A stretch of DNA of 64,000 bases from Apibacter raozihei (GCF_004014855.1 NZ_CP034930.1:1922001-1986000); one strand, 5' to 3'. Positions 1 to 8,788 are shown, counted from the first letter of the stretch. A program made the numbers and translations. Notes: generated from the letters alone by a model not told the origin.

Positions 1-1
1 G

Positions 2-205
2 GATCCTACTAAAGGAGGAACGCATGGGACCTGGGGACCCGATGATGCGCATATTCCTTTTATCTTAATGGGGTGGAGGATTCCACATGGCCGGACTACT
101 GAAGAAGTGTATATGACAGATATTGCACCCACGATTTCGGCTTTATTAAAAATACAAATGCCGAGTGGAGCCATTGGAAAGCCGGTAGATTATAAAATGA
201 AATAA
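2..205 (+). CDS. Alkaline phosphatase family protein, C-terminal end (partial)
   Basis: The window opens inside a gene; the last 67 codons are visible and end with TAA at 203-205. The translated tail contains GTHGTWGPDDAHIPFILMGW and then TDIAPTISALLKIQMPSGAIGKP. This pattern is typical of the C-terminal part of PafA-like alkaline phosphatases and related type I phosphodiesterases: the GxHG motif supplies metal-binding histidine, and TDIAPT precedes the closing helix. Members are periplasmic zinc enzymes that release phosphate from organic esters. The porin that follows 75 bases later fits a phosphate acquisition pair. Only the tail is seen, so the exact substrate class is inferred. Confidence 0.75.
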   Translation, partial: DPTKGGTHGTWGPDDAHIPFILMGWRIPHGRTTEEVYMTDIAPTISALLKIQMPSGAIGKPVDYKMK

Positions 206-218
206 AAGTCAATTACAT

Positions 219-256
219 AGCTTCTTTCAGGATTATGTATGGGTCCTGAAGAAGCT
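219..256 (+). promoter_or_regulatory. Long hairpin between phosphatase and porin
   Basis: A 14-base arm (219-232) pairs with a 13-base arm (244-256), with one bulged T and an 11-base loop. No run of T follows, so it is not a standard intrinsic terminator. It ends 24 bases before the porin start and could stabilise the 3' end of the phosphatase mRNA or tune readthrough into the porin. Function is inferred. Confidence 0.5.
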
Positions 257-280
257 AAACTTAATCTTATGCCATAAAAA

Positions 281-1471
281 ATGAACATAGTAAAAATTAA
301 AAATTTTTCTTTAGGTCTTTTCTTATTCTGTATTATGGGAAATGGTCAGTCACTAAATGTTAAAACCGGTGAAGGTGAAGATGATAAAATATCTGTGACC
401 ATGGGGGGACGGATAGTTTTCGACGGAGCTTTATATTTCGATGATAAAACTCCTTTGGGAAACGGGACAACTATCACTGATACAAGGTTAACAGCTAAAA
501 TGACCTATAAAAAATGGGACGTAAAGATTGATATGGGGTTTAACGATAAAAAAGTAAACACAAAAGATTTACATCTCAAATACAATATTAATGATAGATC
601 TTGGGTCAAGCTGGGGTATTATGGAGAACAATTTGGGCTCGAAAACTGGGAAGGATCTGCCTGGCAAAAGTTCATGACAGCTTCTGTAAGTACACAGGTA
701 TTTGGAACTAGTCGTCAGTTAGGCATAACTTATGTAAATTGGAATGATAAAGTTTATTATAGCGGGGGAATCTTTTCAGATAATGACGCCATATCCGATG
801 TAAAAGAAGGAAATCAGGGTTATGCTTTTATAGGAAAATTATCTTATGCACCATTGAACAGCAAAAAGAATTTAATTCATTTAGGTATATCTGCCGAGTA
901 TCGCACCGGAAATAGAAATGGAGTTGATGAAAATAATAATACTCAGAGATTTATGAATTATTCAAGTAATTTAGATACCAGAGTTGAAAAAAAGAAACCC
1001 ATAAATTTTACCCTTGATCAGGTTAAAAATCAGCTGCGATTTGTTGCGGAATTTATAACTGCTTCAGGACCTTTTTTCTTACAGGGAGAATATTACAATC
1101 TCCATGTAAATAGGAGAAAAGAGTATCACTCGTATGATGCTTACGGTTTTTATGCACAATCAGGTTTATTGCTGCTGGGAGATCAATTATATAAATATAA
1201 TCTGGAAGATCGTCGGTTAAAAAGACCTAAAGATAAAACTCTGGAACTTGTCGTAAGATATGATTATACTGATCTTAACGATGGCTTTTTTTCAAATGAA
1301 AGTTTAAAAGGAGGTAGAATTAATGATTTTTCTGCGGGTATAAATTATTACCTGAATAAGTATATCGGATTTAAAATTAACTATTCCTATCTATCTTTAG
1401 GAAATAACAATAATTTTGGTACGAAAGAGAATATAAATTTATTGCAAGGAAGGGTTTTAGTTGTTTTTTAA
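281..1471 (+). CDS. Porin, phosphate-selective O/P (OprP-like) family
   Basis: This is a 396-residue outer-membrane beta-barrel protein. A hydrophobic signal peptide (about residues 1-22, ending near GNGQS) leads into alternating amphipathic strands. Recognisable family stretches are VTMGGRIVFDGALYFDD near the N terminus, the DTRLTAKMTYKKWDVKIDMGF strand pair, and LKLGYYGEQFGLE-like text near residue 110. The C-terminal strands (INYYLNKYIGFKINYSY) end in a short hydrophobic closing strand. The family takes up phosphate or polyphosphate through the outer membrane. It lies directly after a phosphatase with no clear promoter between, so the two probably share a transcript. Substrate is inferred from family and neighbour. 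Confidence 0.8.
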   Translation: MNIVKIKNFSLGLFLFCIMGNGQSLNVKTGEGEDDKISVTMGGRIVFDGALYFDDKTPLGNGTTITDTRLTAKMTYKKWDVKIDMGFNDKKVNTKDLHLKYNINDRSWVKLGYYGEQFGLENWEGSAWQKFMTASVSTQVFGTSRQLGITYVNWNDKVYYSGGIFSDNDAISDVKEGNQGYAFIGKLSYAPLNSKKNLIHLGISAEYRTGNRNGVDENNNTQRFMNYSSNLDTRVEKKKPINFTLDQVKNQLRFVAEFITASGPFFLQGEYYNLHVNRRKEYHSYDAYGFYAQSGLLLLGDQLYKYNLEDRRLKRPKDKTLELVVRYDYTDLNDGFFSNESLKGGRINDFSAGINYYLNKYIGFKINYSYLSLGNNNNFGTKENINLLQGRVLVVF

Positions 1472-1597
1472 AACAAAGTTGTTAGTTAGTTGTAAAGTCA
1501 TTCTTGATGACCAAAAGTAAAATTTTAAAATAATTTGAACTTTTATTCCATTAATAAATGCAACAATTGAAATTAAAAAATAAATTTGAAAATAATC

Positions 1598-1960
1598 TTA
1601 TTGAGAAAGCATGAGGTACTGTAACTCGTAAATAGGCAAACTCTGTGGATGTGTAGGATCATAATAGATAACAACACTGTCACCAATCTGGTTTTTATAT
1701 TCCGGTTGCTTTTTAATAATGGTAGAGCGAAGATTGCCTTGATCATCTTTATATAGAATAGTCCAGGCATCAGGTTTTTCAGTGCCTATCTCAACTTTAT
1801 TTCTTTCACCTGTAATCTTAGCCTTAGTCTTTTTGGCTGTTATAGGATTTATTACATTTTCCGCAGGAATCACAGTTGAATCTCCTGCGGTTTTATTTTT
1901 ATGACTACAGCCGGTTACAATTAATATAAACAAGCATATAAACAAGTATCGGATATTCAT
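1598..1960 (-). CDS. Small lipoprotein of unknown function
   Basis: A 120-residue protein with a lipoprotein signal: MNIRYLFICLFILIVTGC, where Cys18 would be lipidated. The mature part is basic and then ends in a compact domain with DAWTILYKDDQGNLRSTIIKK and GDSVVIYYDPTHPQSLPIYE. An in-frame ATG 90 bases further upstream lies inside cysS and would ruin the signal peptide, so I chose the start at 1960, 10 bases after the cysS stop and preceded by a purine/C-rich stretch. It is the last gene of the folE-cysS operon. No function is recognised. Confidence 0.7.
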   Translation of the reverse strand: MNIRYLFICLFILIVTGCSHKNKTAGDSTVIPAENVINPITAKKTKAKITGERNKVEIGTEKPDAWTILYKDDQGNLRSTIIKKQPEYKNQIGDSVVIYYDPTHPQSLPIYELQYLMLSQ

Positions 1961-1970
1961 AGCGGGGAGA

Positions 1971-3449
1971 TTATTCAATATCATAAGTTGTACCTTCTTT
2001 TCCGTCTTTAAGAATAATCCCCGATTCTGATAATCGATCTCTGATTTCATCGGACAAAGGCCAGTCTTTCTCTAATCGGGCCTTGTTTCTTAAATCTATA
2101 AGTACTTTCATAGCACTATCCAGTTTACTGGTATCATTAAAACTATCGGAAAGAAGTTCCAGTCCTAATATATCGTAAAAATAAGAATGAACAGCCTTTT
2201 GAAATAATTCCAAATCCTGCGCTGATAAAGTTTCATTCTTTAAATCCAGATTATTAATAAGCTTAGCCGCATCAAATAAATGAGAAATTAAAATAGGTGT
2301 ATTAAAATCATCATTCAGAGCCTCATAGCAATTATCTATCCATTCTTGAATATTAAAGCTGGAAGTAGAGCCGGGAGTAATTAAAGGAAGTTTTTCAATT
2401 GCAGAAGCTAAGCGGAAAAAACCTTTTTCAGCAGCCATAACAGCCTCATTAGATAAGTCCAGAATACTGCGGTAGTGAGCCTGTAAAAAGAAAAATCGAA
2501 CAACAATAGGATGGATGGGTTTTTCAAAAAAAGAATTATTTCCGGAAATCAGTTCTTCTGGAAGAATGGTATTACCCGTAGATTTACTCATTTTCTGACC
2601 GTTTAAAGTAAGCATATTAGCATGAAGCCAATATTTTACAGGTTCCTCACCATAACTTCCTTTGGCTTGTGCTATTTCACATTCGTGATGAGGAAATTTT
2701 AAATCCATACCTCCACCATGAATATCAAATTGTTTTCCTAAATATTTAGTGCTCATAGCAGTACATTCAAGATGCCATCCGGGGAAGCCATCGCTCCAGG
2801 GAGAAGGCCATCTCATAATATGTTCGGGGGACGCCTTTTTCCAAAGAGCAAAATCCTGCGGATTTTTCTTTTCACCCTGTCCGTCCAAATCCCTTGTATT
2901 AGCAATCATATCTTCAATTCGTCTGCCACTTAACTCTCCATAGTTTCCTCCTTCATCATTATATTTCGTAACATCAAAATAAACCGATCCGTTAGCAACG
3001 TAAGCAAGACCTTTGGTAAGAAGTTCTTTAATCAGTTCAATTTGTTCAACAATATGTCCGGTTGCAGTAGGCTCTATATCCGGAGGTAATAAATTAAGCT
3101 GTTCAAGAACTCTATGAAAATTTAAAGTATATTTTTGAACCACCTCCATAGGTTCAATCCGTTCAAGACGGGCACGGGTTGAAATTTTATCTTCAGAATT
3201 ATCATCCGTCAAATGACCGGCATCGGTTATATTACGAACATAACGTACTTTATAACCTAAATGGCGAAAATAGCGGTTTATCACATCAAAAGACAAAAAT
3301 GTGCGGCAATTACCTAAATGTACATTATTGTACACGGTAGGACCGCAGACATACATACCGATAAAACCTTCATGTAGCGGAATAAAGTCTTCTTTTTTTC
3401 CGTGTAAAGAATTATAAAGTTTAATCTGATTGTCTTTAAATGTACGCAT
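1971..3449 (-). CDS. cysS: Cysteine--tRNA ligase
   Basis: Class I aminoacyl-tRNA synthetase that charges tRNA-Cys in the cytoplasm. The 492 residues match the family length. Near the N terminus is [16 protein letters not shown]: Cys35 is the first zinc ligand and HLGN (44-47) is the HIGH signature. The other zinc ligands are seen in [10 protein letters not shown] and [10 protein letters not shown]. The KMSKS loop is intact in [11 protein letters not shown]. The C-terminal DALR-like domain ends with [20 protein letters not shown], typical of CysS. It starts 3 bases after the folE stop and is followed by the small lipoprotein, so the three form one operon. Confidence 0.97.
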   Translation of the reverse strand: MRTFKDNQIKLYNSLHGKKEDFIPLHEGFIGMYVCGPTVYNNVHLGNCRTFLSFDVINRYFRHLGYKVRYVRNITDAGHLTDDNSEDKISTRARLERIEPMEVVQKYTLNFHRVLEQLNLLPPDIEPTATGHIVEQIELIKELLTKGLAYVANGSVYFDVTKYNDEGGNYGELSGRRIEDMIANTRDLDGQGEKKNPQDFALWKKASPEHIMRWPSPWSDGFPGWHLECTAMSTKYLGKQFDIHGGGMDLKFPHHECEIAQAKGSYGEEPVKYWLHANMLTLNGQKMSKSTGNTILPEELISGNNSFFEKPIHPIVVRFFFLQAHYRSILDLSNEAVMAAEKGFFRLASAIEKLPLITPGSTSSFNIQEWIDNCYEALNDDFNTPILISHLFDAAKLINNLDLKNETLSAQDLELFQKAVHSYFYDILGLELLSDSFNDTSKLDSAMKVLIDLRNKARLEKDWPLSDEIRDRLSESGIILKDGKEGTTYDIE

Positions 3450-3452
3450 TTT

Positions 3453-4121
3453 CTAAATTTTAAAATGGGAGTCGATTCCTATATAATGTAAAAATTCTTT
3501 TCTTGTTGTCGGGTTGTTTCTAAACATACCGCTTAGCTCAGCAGTTACAGTACTGCTATTATAATCCTGAATACCTCTGGAGTTAACACACAAATGCTTA
3601 GCATCGATAACGCAGGCAACATCTTTTGTATTTAGAGCTTCCTTGATAGCTTCTACTATTTGTCTTGTAAGACGCTCCTGAACCTGAGGGCGGCGGGCAT
3701 AATAATTAACAATACGGTTAATTTTAGATAATCCTATGACAGTGCCGTTAGAAATGTAAGCAACATGTGCTTTCCCAATTATAGGCAGGAAATGATGCTC
3801 GCAGGTAGAATATACGGTAATGTCTTTTTCTATAAGCATTTGTCTGTACTTATAGTTATTTTCAAAAGTTGAAACAGAAGGTTTATTTTCAGGAAGTAAC
3901 CCTCCGAATATTTCATTAACGTACATTTTAGCCACACGCTTAGGAGTATCCCTTAAACTGTCATCATTCATATCCAGTCCAAGGATATTCATAATTTCAG
4001 CAAAATGTTTCTGAATCAGTTCTTGTTTTTTTTCCGGTGAAATTGCAAAAGCATCCTCTCTAATAGGAGTATACTCCGTATGAGAAGGATGATCTAGTTC
4101 TTCGTCTTCTTTACTAAACAT
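3453..4121 (-). CDS. folE: GTP cyclohydrolase I (FolE)
   Basis: Converts GTP to 7,8-dihydroneopterin triphosphate, the first step of folate and pterin synthesis. It is 222 residues, the usual size. Zinc-binding and catalytic residues are visible in [20 protein letters not shown] and in [32 protein letters not shown] is the family core. The first 30 or so residues are a variable acidic extension. A TAnnTTTG promoter element lies on the minus strand at 4143-4150, 22 bases from the start codon. It is the first gene of the folE-cysS-lipoprotein operon. Confidence 0.97.
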   Translation of the reverse strand: MFSKEDEELDHPSHTEYTPIREDAFAISPEKKQELIQKHFAEIMNILGLDMNDDSLRDTPKRVAKMYVNEIFGGLLPENKPSVSTFENNYKYRQMLIEKDITVYSTCEHHFLPIIGKAHVAYISNGTVIGLSKINRIVNYYARRPQVQERLTRQIVEAIKEALNTKDVACVIDAKHLCVNSRGIQDYNSSTVTAELSGMFRNNPTTRKEFLHYIGIDSHFKI

Positions 4122-4142
4122 TATAAAACCTCTAAATTTCTA

Positions 4143-4150
4143 CAAAAATA
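4143..4150 (-). promoter_or_regulatory. Promoter -7 element of folE operon
   Basis: On the minus strand this reads TATTTTTG, matching the Bacteroidota -7 consensus TAnnTTTG, 22 bases before the folE start. Confidence 0.5.
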
Positions 4151-4308
4151 AGTTTTTTTTTATAGAGGAAGAACACAAGATGCATTTGTTGTTTAAAAAT
4201 TTTTCAATGTGTGTAAATTGAGTAATTACAATGATAATATGAAAAAAGCAAGCGTTATTAAATTAATGTTAAAAATATTTCAATAGTAATGTATGGGATA
4301 AAATTTTG

Positions 4309-4316
4309 TATTTTTG
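4309..4316 (+). promoter_or_regulatory. Promoter -7 element of nitronate monooxygenase-like gene
   Basis: TATTTTTG matches TAnnTTTG. It lies inside the longest possible reading frame of the downstream gene and 24 bases before ATG 4340, which argues for the shorter start. Confidence 0.5.
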
Positions 4317-4339
4317 ATCATCTAAAATTTGAATTAAAA

Positions 4340-5437
4340 ATGAGATGGGAGAATAAAATTATTCAATTATTAGGTATTGATTATCCGATTATTCAAGCAC
4401 CCATGTTTGGAGTAGCTACTCCTGAAATGGTAGTGGCTTCAGCAAAAGCAAATATATTAGGCGTACTACCTTTGGGAGATTTATCAGCAGAAAAGTGTGT
4501 GGAAATAATCCGAAAAACCAAGAAAATGACTAATAAGCCTTTTGCGGTTAATATTTTCGTTAATAATATACCTCCGATTACTGATGAATTAAAAATCAAA
4601 TATAAAAATGCAAAACAGTTTATTCAAAAATTGGCATATCAACATTCAATTGATTTTGTATTACCGGAATTAGAAGATCTTCAATTTACAGATTATCAGG
4701 ATCAAATAGATGCAATAATTGGTGAAAATTGTAAAATTTTAAGTTTTACATTTGGTAAGCTGGATAAACAAAGTATAGAAAAACTAAAAGTTAACGAAAC
4801 TTTTTTAATAGGTACCTGTACCTCAGTTGAGGAAGCAAAAATACTAGAAAATTTAGGTATTGACATAATTTGTGTTCAAGGAATAGAAGCAGGTGGACAT
4901 AGAGGGAGTTTTGTTAATGAAGATATTCTAGATGATATTCCAAAAATAGGAGGGTTATCTTTGCTTTCACAAGTATATGATCATGTGAATGTTCCTCTTA
5001 TTTATGCTGGAGGTATTTATAATGCAAATACTTTATTAGCCTCGAAGATTCTTGGAGCACAAGGTTTTCAGATTGGAAGTTTACTTTTAGGTTCAGTTGA
5101 AAGTTCATTAAATGAAGCTGAAAAAGCAAGATTAAGAAGTGTTAAAGAAAAGGATGTTATCTTGACGAAAAGTTTTTCTGGAAAATATGCGAGAGGTATA
5201 AGAAATATTTTTATTGATACAATAGAAAATACGGAGTTTATATTACCTTATCCGTATCAATATAAATTGACCTCCGAGTTGAAAAAAATTGCGAAATCCT
5301 ATAAAAACACCGACTTTGTAAGTATTTGGACAGGACAATCACTTAATTCTTTCTCAGGGAATTCTACCACGCAAATTATTGAAGAATTGATTCAGCAAAC
5401 AGAAAATATTAAAAAGTCAATTATTAATAATGAATAA
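4340..5437 (+). CDS. Nitronate monooxygenase / 2-nitropropane dioxygenase family protein
   Basis: FMN-dependent TIM-barrel protein of 365 residues from ATG 4340. The N terminus LLGIDYPIIQAPMFGVATPEMV is the classic start of the family. Later come FAVNIFVNN, IICVQGIEAGGHRGSF (the conserved catalytic-His stretch), PLIYAGGIYNANTL and GAQGFQIGSLLLGS, which bind the flavin phosphate. Nitronate monooxygenases oxidise alkyl nitronates; close relatives include FabK-type enoyl-ACP reductases, but the GGHRG signature favours the former. A start 51 bases upstream is possible, but a promoter element falls there. The gene is divergent from folE and stands alone. Confidence 0.85.
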   Translation: MRWENKIIQLLGIDYPIIQAPMFGVATPEMVVASAKANILGVLPLGDLSAEKCVEIIRKTKKMTNKPFAVNIFVNNIPPITDELKIKYKNAKQFIQKLAYQHSIDFVLPELEDLQFTDYQDQIDAIIGENCKILSFTFGKLDKQSIEKLKVNETFLIGTCTSVEEAKILENLGIDIICVQGIEAGGHRGSFVNEDILDDIPKIGGLSLLSQVYDHVNVPLIYAGGIYNANTLLASKILGAQGFQIGSLLLGSVESSLNEAEKARLRSVKEKDVILTKSFSGKYARGIRNIFIDTIENTEFILPYPYQYKLTSELKKIAKSYKNTDFVSIWTGQSLNSFSGNSTTQIIEELIQQTENIKKSIINNE

Positions 5438-5853
5438 AAAACAGAATTTTTTTCTAACAAAATCAATAAATTTACAAAGTATAAATGGAAGTTTTAATAT
5501 TACTATTTACCCAGAGCTATTCAACTTAATCAGCATTGAGGAACAAAAGATTAAATAAAAGAACCCTACCAACGCACATTATTTTACATACAAATGATTT
5601 ACAATATTTTATAAATAAAATTTAGGAAAAAAGGTACATGAAATATACATTTAGTTTACGTAACTATTTTTTTATAAATAGATATTTTTTTCAAAGGAAA
5701 AGTCTTTATATTTAATTAGATATAAAAATAAAAATTTTTGTAATTAATTTGGATTTATCCGTATTCTAAAAGCTTTAAGTTATGACTTTAAAATAGTTAG
5801 AAGTGGAAATAAAGATGTATCTTTGCATAGAATATTTCTAAATAAATTAAGTC
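5438..5853. other. Non-coding stretch
   Basis: About 416 AT-rich bases. I see no coding potential, tRNA or convincing hairpin terminator. Its only recognisable element is the promoter at 5818-5825. Confidence 0.5.
5818..5825 (+). promoter_or_regulatory. Promoter -7 element
   Basis: TATCTTTG, a strong TAnnTTTG match, 29 bases before ATG 5854. It probably drives the 5854-7296 cluster ending with miaA. Confidence 0.6.
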
Positions 5854-6039
5854 ATGAGTAAGTACACACAGTATATACATGATACTTTTAACCAATATGC
5901 ATATCCCGTTTTTCAATATGCATTTATTGCTTTGTCTCTGATCTTAGCTGTATGGTATATTGTAAAATTATTCAGAGAAACCTTTTTAACGAAAAAAAAT
6001 GGATGTGGAGGCACTAATTGTAAATGTGGAAGAGACTAA
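5854..6039 (+). CDS. Small Cys-rich single-span membrane protein
   Basis: A 61-residue protein with one membrane helix (about residues 19-40, YPVFQYAFIALSLILAVWYIV) followed by a basic stretch and a Cys-rich tail, NGCGGTNCKCGRD. The layout resembles the FeoB-associated Cys-rich membrane proteins (helix, then Gly/Cys tail), but no feoB is nearby and similarity is only architectural. The cysteines (four in the last eleven residues) could bind a metal. It has its own promoter and is first in a cluster with the DUF1232 protein and miaA. Confidence 0.6.
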   Translation: MSKYTQYIHDTFNQYAYPVFQYAFIALSLILAVWYIVKLFRETFLTKKNGCGGTNCKCGRD

Positions 6040-6074
6040 AATTTATAAAACAAAAAATAATAAAACTTAAGTAG

Positions 6075-6386
6075 ATGAAAGTAAAAATGTTGTTGGGAAT
6101 TCTTATGGGTAATAAAAAATTTGTATCAAAATTCCCTGATTTATTCAGGATGTTAAAAACTTCATTATCCGGGAATTATAAGCCGGGAATAAAGAACATA
6201 TTTATCTTTACGTTTCTAATCTTTTATATAATTTCACCTATAGATTTAATCCCTGGTTTTTTTGTTGGTATAGGAATACTTGATGACATTACGATTGCTT
6301 TTTTTGCTATGTCAAAGCTTTTCAAAGAAGTAGATAAGTTCCGGGAATGGGAAAAACAAAAGAATGCAGTCTTCGTTATCAAATAG
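6075..6386 (+). CDS. DUF1232 (YkvA-like) membrane protein
   Basis: A 103-residue protein whose core FTFLIFYIISPIDLIPGFFVGIGILDDITIAFFAMSKLFKE is the DUF1232 signature, with the invariant SPIDLIPD-like motif (here SPIDLIPG) and the DD pair. Two hydrophobic segments (about residues 43-60 and 62-80) are predicted. Biochemical function is unknown. Its last 23 bases overlap the start of miaA, so translation of the two is probably coupled. Confidence 0.8.
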   Translation: MKVKMLLGILMGNKKFVSKFPDLFRMLKTSLSGNYKPGIKNIFIFTFLIFYIISPIDLIPGFFVGIGILDDITIAFFAMSKLFKEVDKFREWEKQKNAVFVIK

Positions 6387-7296
6387 TGACAAATCTAAAA
6401 TTTTATTTTCAGTTATAGGTCCTACCGCTATCGGTAAGACTCGTCTTTCTATTGACATAGCACAACATTTAAATACTGAAATTATTTCTTGTGACAGTCG
6501 TCAGTTTTATAAAGAAATGAAAATAGGTACAGCCTTTCCCACCAAAGAAGAATTAAACGCAGTGCCTCATCATTTCATAGGTAACTTATCAATTTTGCAG
6601 GAGTATTCAGTAGGAGAATACGAAAAAGAAGCAATAACAAAAATCACAAACCTTTTCCAGAATTATAATCAAGTTGTTATGGTAGGAGGTTCCGGACTTT
6701 ATGAAAAAGCTGTTAATGAAGGTCTGGATGAATTTCCGGATGCAGATTCTAAGATCAAAGCTTCGCTGATTGAGGAGCTAGAGTCAAAAGGTATAGAATA
6801 TCTTCAGGAAAAATTGCTTAAGGTAGATCCTGAATATTACTATCAGGTTGATGTACATAATCCTTCCCGTATTGTAAGAGCTTTAGAAGTATACGAACAG
6901 ACTGGAAAACCTTATAGTGCCTTTCGGAAAAACAACAAAAAATCCCGGAATTTTACAAGTATAAAAATAGGTTTGACAGCTCCCAGAGAAATTATATATG
7001 ATAGAATTAATCAAAGGGTAGATAAAATGATGCAACAAGGATTACTTGAAGAGGTGCGAGAATTGTTGCCGTACAGAAATACCAACGCTTTGTTAACGGT
7101 TGGATATAGAGAATTATTTGATTTTCTTGACGGAGTATTGTCACTGGAAAAAGCAATTGAGGAAATCAAAAAAAATTCGCGGAGATATGCTAAAAGACAG
7201 CTAACATGGTACAGAAGAGACAATTCGGTACATTGGTTTGAATATGACGAAACCGAATCGATTATAGATTTTGTTTTAGAGCAATGTAAGCTGTAA
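6364..7296 (+). CDS. miaA: tRNA dimethylallyltransferase (MiaA)
   Basis: Adds a dimethylallyl group to A37 of tRNAs that read UNN codons. The 310 residues begin with a P-loop, SVIGPTAIGKTRLS (about residues 16-29), then SCDSRQFYKEMKIGTAFP with the conserved DSRQ and HHFIG, VMVGGSGLYEKAV, NPSRIVRALEVYEQTGKP and the tail SRRYAKRQLTWYRRD, all MiaA family blocks. The start lies within the end of the DUF1232 gene in another frame (23-base overlap). Confidence 0.96.
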   Translation: MQSSLSNSDKSKILFSVIGPTAIGKTRLSIDIAQHLNTEIISCDSRQFYKEMKIGTAFPTKEELNAVPHHFIGNLSILQEYSVGEYEKEAITKITNLFQNYNQVVMVGGSGLYEKAVNEGLDEFPDADSKIKASLIEELESKGIEYLQEKLLKVDPEYYYQVDVHNPSRIVRALEVYEQTGKPYSAFRKNNKKSRNFTSIKIGLTAPREIIYDRINQRVDKMMQQGLLEEVRELLPYRNTNALLTVGYRELFDFLDGVLSLEKAIEEIKKNSRRYAKRQLTWYRRDNSVHWFEYDETESIIDFVLEQCKL

Positions 7297-7340
7297 CTAC
7301 AAAAATTTATACTTACTCTTAGCATTTATCAAAATAGAAA

Positions 7341-7961
7341 TTAATAATTTATAAGTTCATTTTTCAGATTTATACGTGCTTGAATTTCATATTTCAACTT
7401 AAAATGTTCAGTTTTAAATATGGAACTCATTTCAAGAAAGTGGGTAATGACTTTTTTTCTACCTGAATTATAAACAATGTCAGGATAAATAAAATATTCC
7501 TTTCTGATACTTTTTGCATAATCAAGGTAGAGATGTTCATTAGATCCTAAAATGGCAAGATCAGCATCTGTAAAATAATTTATTTCATTATTACCTTTAT
7601 CATTATGATGTTGAGTGGCTAAAATCAAATTATAGCAGTTAATTATTTTCTCAGGAGAGCAACCTAACAGAATAAGTTTTTTCCGTGCAGCATTGGCACT
7701 CTTCTCTTCATTATTTTTTCGAAGAGTGTCATAGATGAAATCGTAATAAAAAGCAGAAAGTACAACTATAGGCCAGTCTGAAAATTGATTTTTTACCTCT
7801 GAGAGTTCTTTTATTAAATGATTAACATGGGTTAAAGTATGATAATGCCTTTTGGGGGAAGAGTATTTTGTTATAATTTCTACCCAAAGAGTAGTAACTA
7901 ATTTATCATTCTTAGTAAAAGTATGACAGGTATCAAAAAAAAGCGTTTTTAAATATTCCAT
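7341..7961 (-). CDS. HD superfamily phosphohydrolase-like protein with altered HD motif
   Basis: A 206-residue protein similar to the predicted metal-dependent HD phosphohydrolases of about 200 residues. The N-terminal RHYHTLTHVNHL supplies the first histidines. The following motif, normally a wFHDxxYD-type block, here reads SAFYYDFIYDTLRKNNEEKSA, so the His of the HD pair appears to be Tyr. Later HNDKGNNEINYFTDADLAILG is conserved, with the D-A-D-L-A-I-L-G block. Substrate is unknown. The start at ATG 7961 is preferred over a TTG 15 bases upstream. The 3' end converges on miaA with 44 bases between. It is 26 bases downstream of the GreA-like gene and likely cotranscribed. Confidence 0.7.
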   Translation of the reverse strand: MEYLKTLFFDTCHTFTKNDKLVTTLWVEIITKYSSPKRHYHTLTHVNHLIKELSEVKNQFSDWPIVVLSAFYYDFIYDTLRKNNEEKSANAARKKLILLGCSPEKIINCYNLILATQHHNDKGNNEINYFTDADLAILGSNEHLYLDYAKSIRKEYFIYPDIVYNSGRKKVITHFLEMSSIFKTEHFKLKYEIQARINLKNELINY

Positions 7962-7987
7962 ATTTATCAAAATCAAAGACTAAATAC

Positions 7988-8431
7988 TTAATAAATATCT
8001 ATAATAACTTCAGATTTATTATTTAAAACAAAAGTATCATTCTTAATCTTACCCAACATAGCCTTAGCTAAAGGAGATGTAATTGAAATTCCGATGATTC
8101 TTTTATCTCTCATTTCGAATACACCTATTCCGCATGAAATATAAAACAATCCGAGAGAAGTATAAACCAAAGCACCCAATGATACTTTAGAATTAGTAGC
8201 ATCAGTAAGCTTACGAATTATTTCCTGTTGACCTAAAACCTCAGATAACTGTTTCTGTAATAAATTTATTTCTTGTTGAAGCATTTCACGAGATGTTTCA
8301 TACTTATCACCCATACTGCTCTTAGTATCAGTATTAGATTCACGGGTTTCGAAAATAAGTTTTTGAAATTTAATTACTTTGTTGTCAATAATATCTTTTA
8401 ACAAGGAAATAATTTCCTGTTTGTTTATCAT
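7988..8431 (-). CDS. GreA/GreB-family transcription factor-like protein
   Basis: A 147-residue protein. Residues about 1-75 form a charged helical region with ETRESNTDTKSSMGDKYETSREMLQQEINLLQKQLSEVL, resembling the GreA coiled coil but shortened. Residues about 85-147 (SLGALVYTSLGLFYISCGIG.....IIGISITSPLAKAMLGKIKNDTF) match the GreA/GreB C-terminal FKBP-like domain, including the SPLAKALLGK signature. The family binds RNA polymerase near its secondary channel. Such genes in Flavobacteriia are, to my recollection, often labelled 3-oxoacyl-ACP synthase in databases, which the sequence does not support. A TAnnTTTG-like element lies at 8436-8443 (minus), too close to the start to be certain. Confidence 0.7.
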   Translation of the reverse strand: MINKQEIISLLKDIIDNKVIKFQKLIFETRESNTDTKSSMGDKYETSREMLQQEINLLQKQLSEVLGQQEIIRKLTDATNSKVSLGALVYTSLGLFYISCGIGVFEMRDKRIIGISITSPLAKAMLGKIKNDTFVLNNKSEVIIDIY

Positions 8432-8683
8432 AATACAAAATTAAGACGCTAAATTACTAAATAAGAATAATACACAAGAAACTGTTTCATTTATAAGTTA
8501 TGAGAAATAAAAAGTAAATAATAAGATATGAAGATTTTTAATTTTTGAAATTCAATGAATTAGATTTATTATTTTACCTATTACATAAATAATTAATCCT
8601 GTTGTTAAATAACTAAAAACAGGAGATTAGAAAAATATAATTTAAAATACTGCTAATTTTTTTGTAAATTTTATAAAAAGTTA

Positions 8684-8691
8684 TACTTTTG
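8684..8691 (+). promoter_or_regulatory. Promoter of SRP RNA
   Basis: TACTTTTG is the -7 element; TTG at 8662-8664 is the -33 element, 19 bases apart. Transcription would begin near 8696, exactly where the SRP RNA stem starts. Confidence 0.75.
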
Positions 8692-8695
8692 CACC

Positions 8696-8788
8696 GGCAA
8701 GTCCTGCACAACCAGCTCCTGTGAATCCTCCAGGGCGGGAACGCAGCAAAGGTAAACGGTTGTAGCGGTGTGATGCAGGTAGCTTGCC
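8696..8788 (+). ncRNA. ffs: Signal recognition particle RNA, small bacterial type (4.5S)
   Basis: About 93 bases folding into one long hairpin. The ends pair (GGCAAG 8696-8701 with CTTGCC 8783-8788). The apical region contains the SRP-specific CCAGGGCGGGAACGCAGCAAAGG element, the tetraloop and symmetric loop that bind Ffh. No Alu domain is present, as in most Gram-negative bacteria. It has its own promoter immediately upstream and precedes pyrG by about 70 bases. Confidence 0.93.

Noticed and set aside
1573-1770. 65-codon open frame opposite in register to the lipoprotein gene
   Set aside because: It overlaps the lipoprotein coding region on the same strand in another frame and has no start context or domain.
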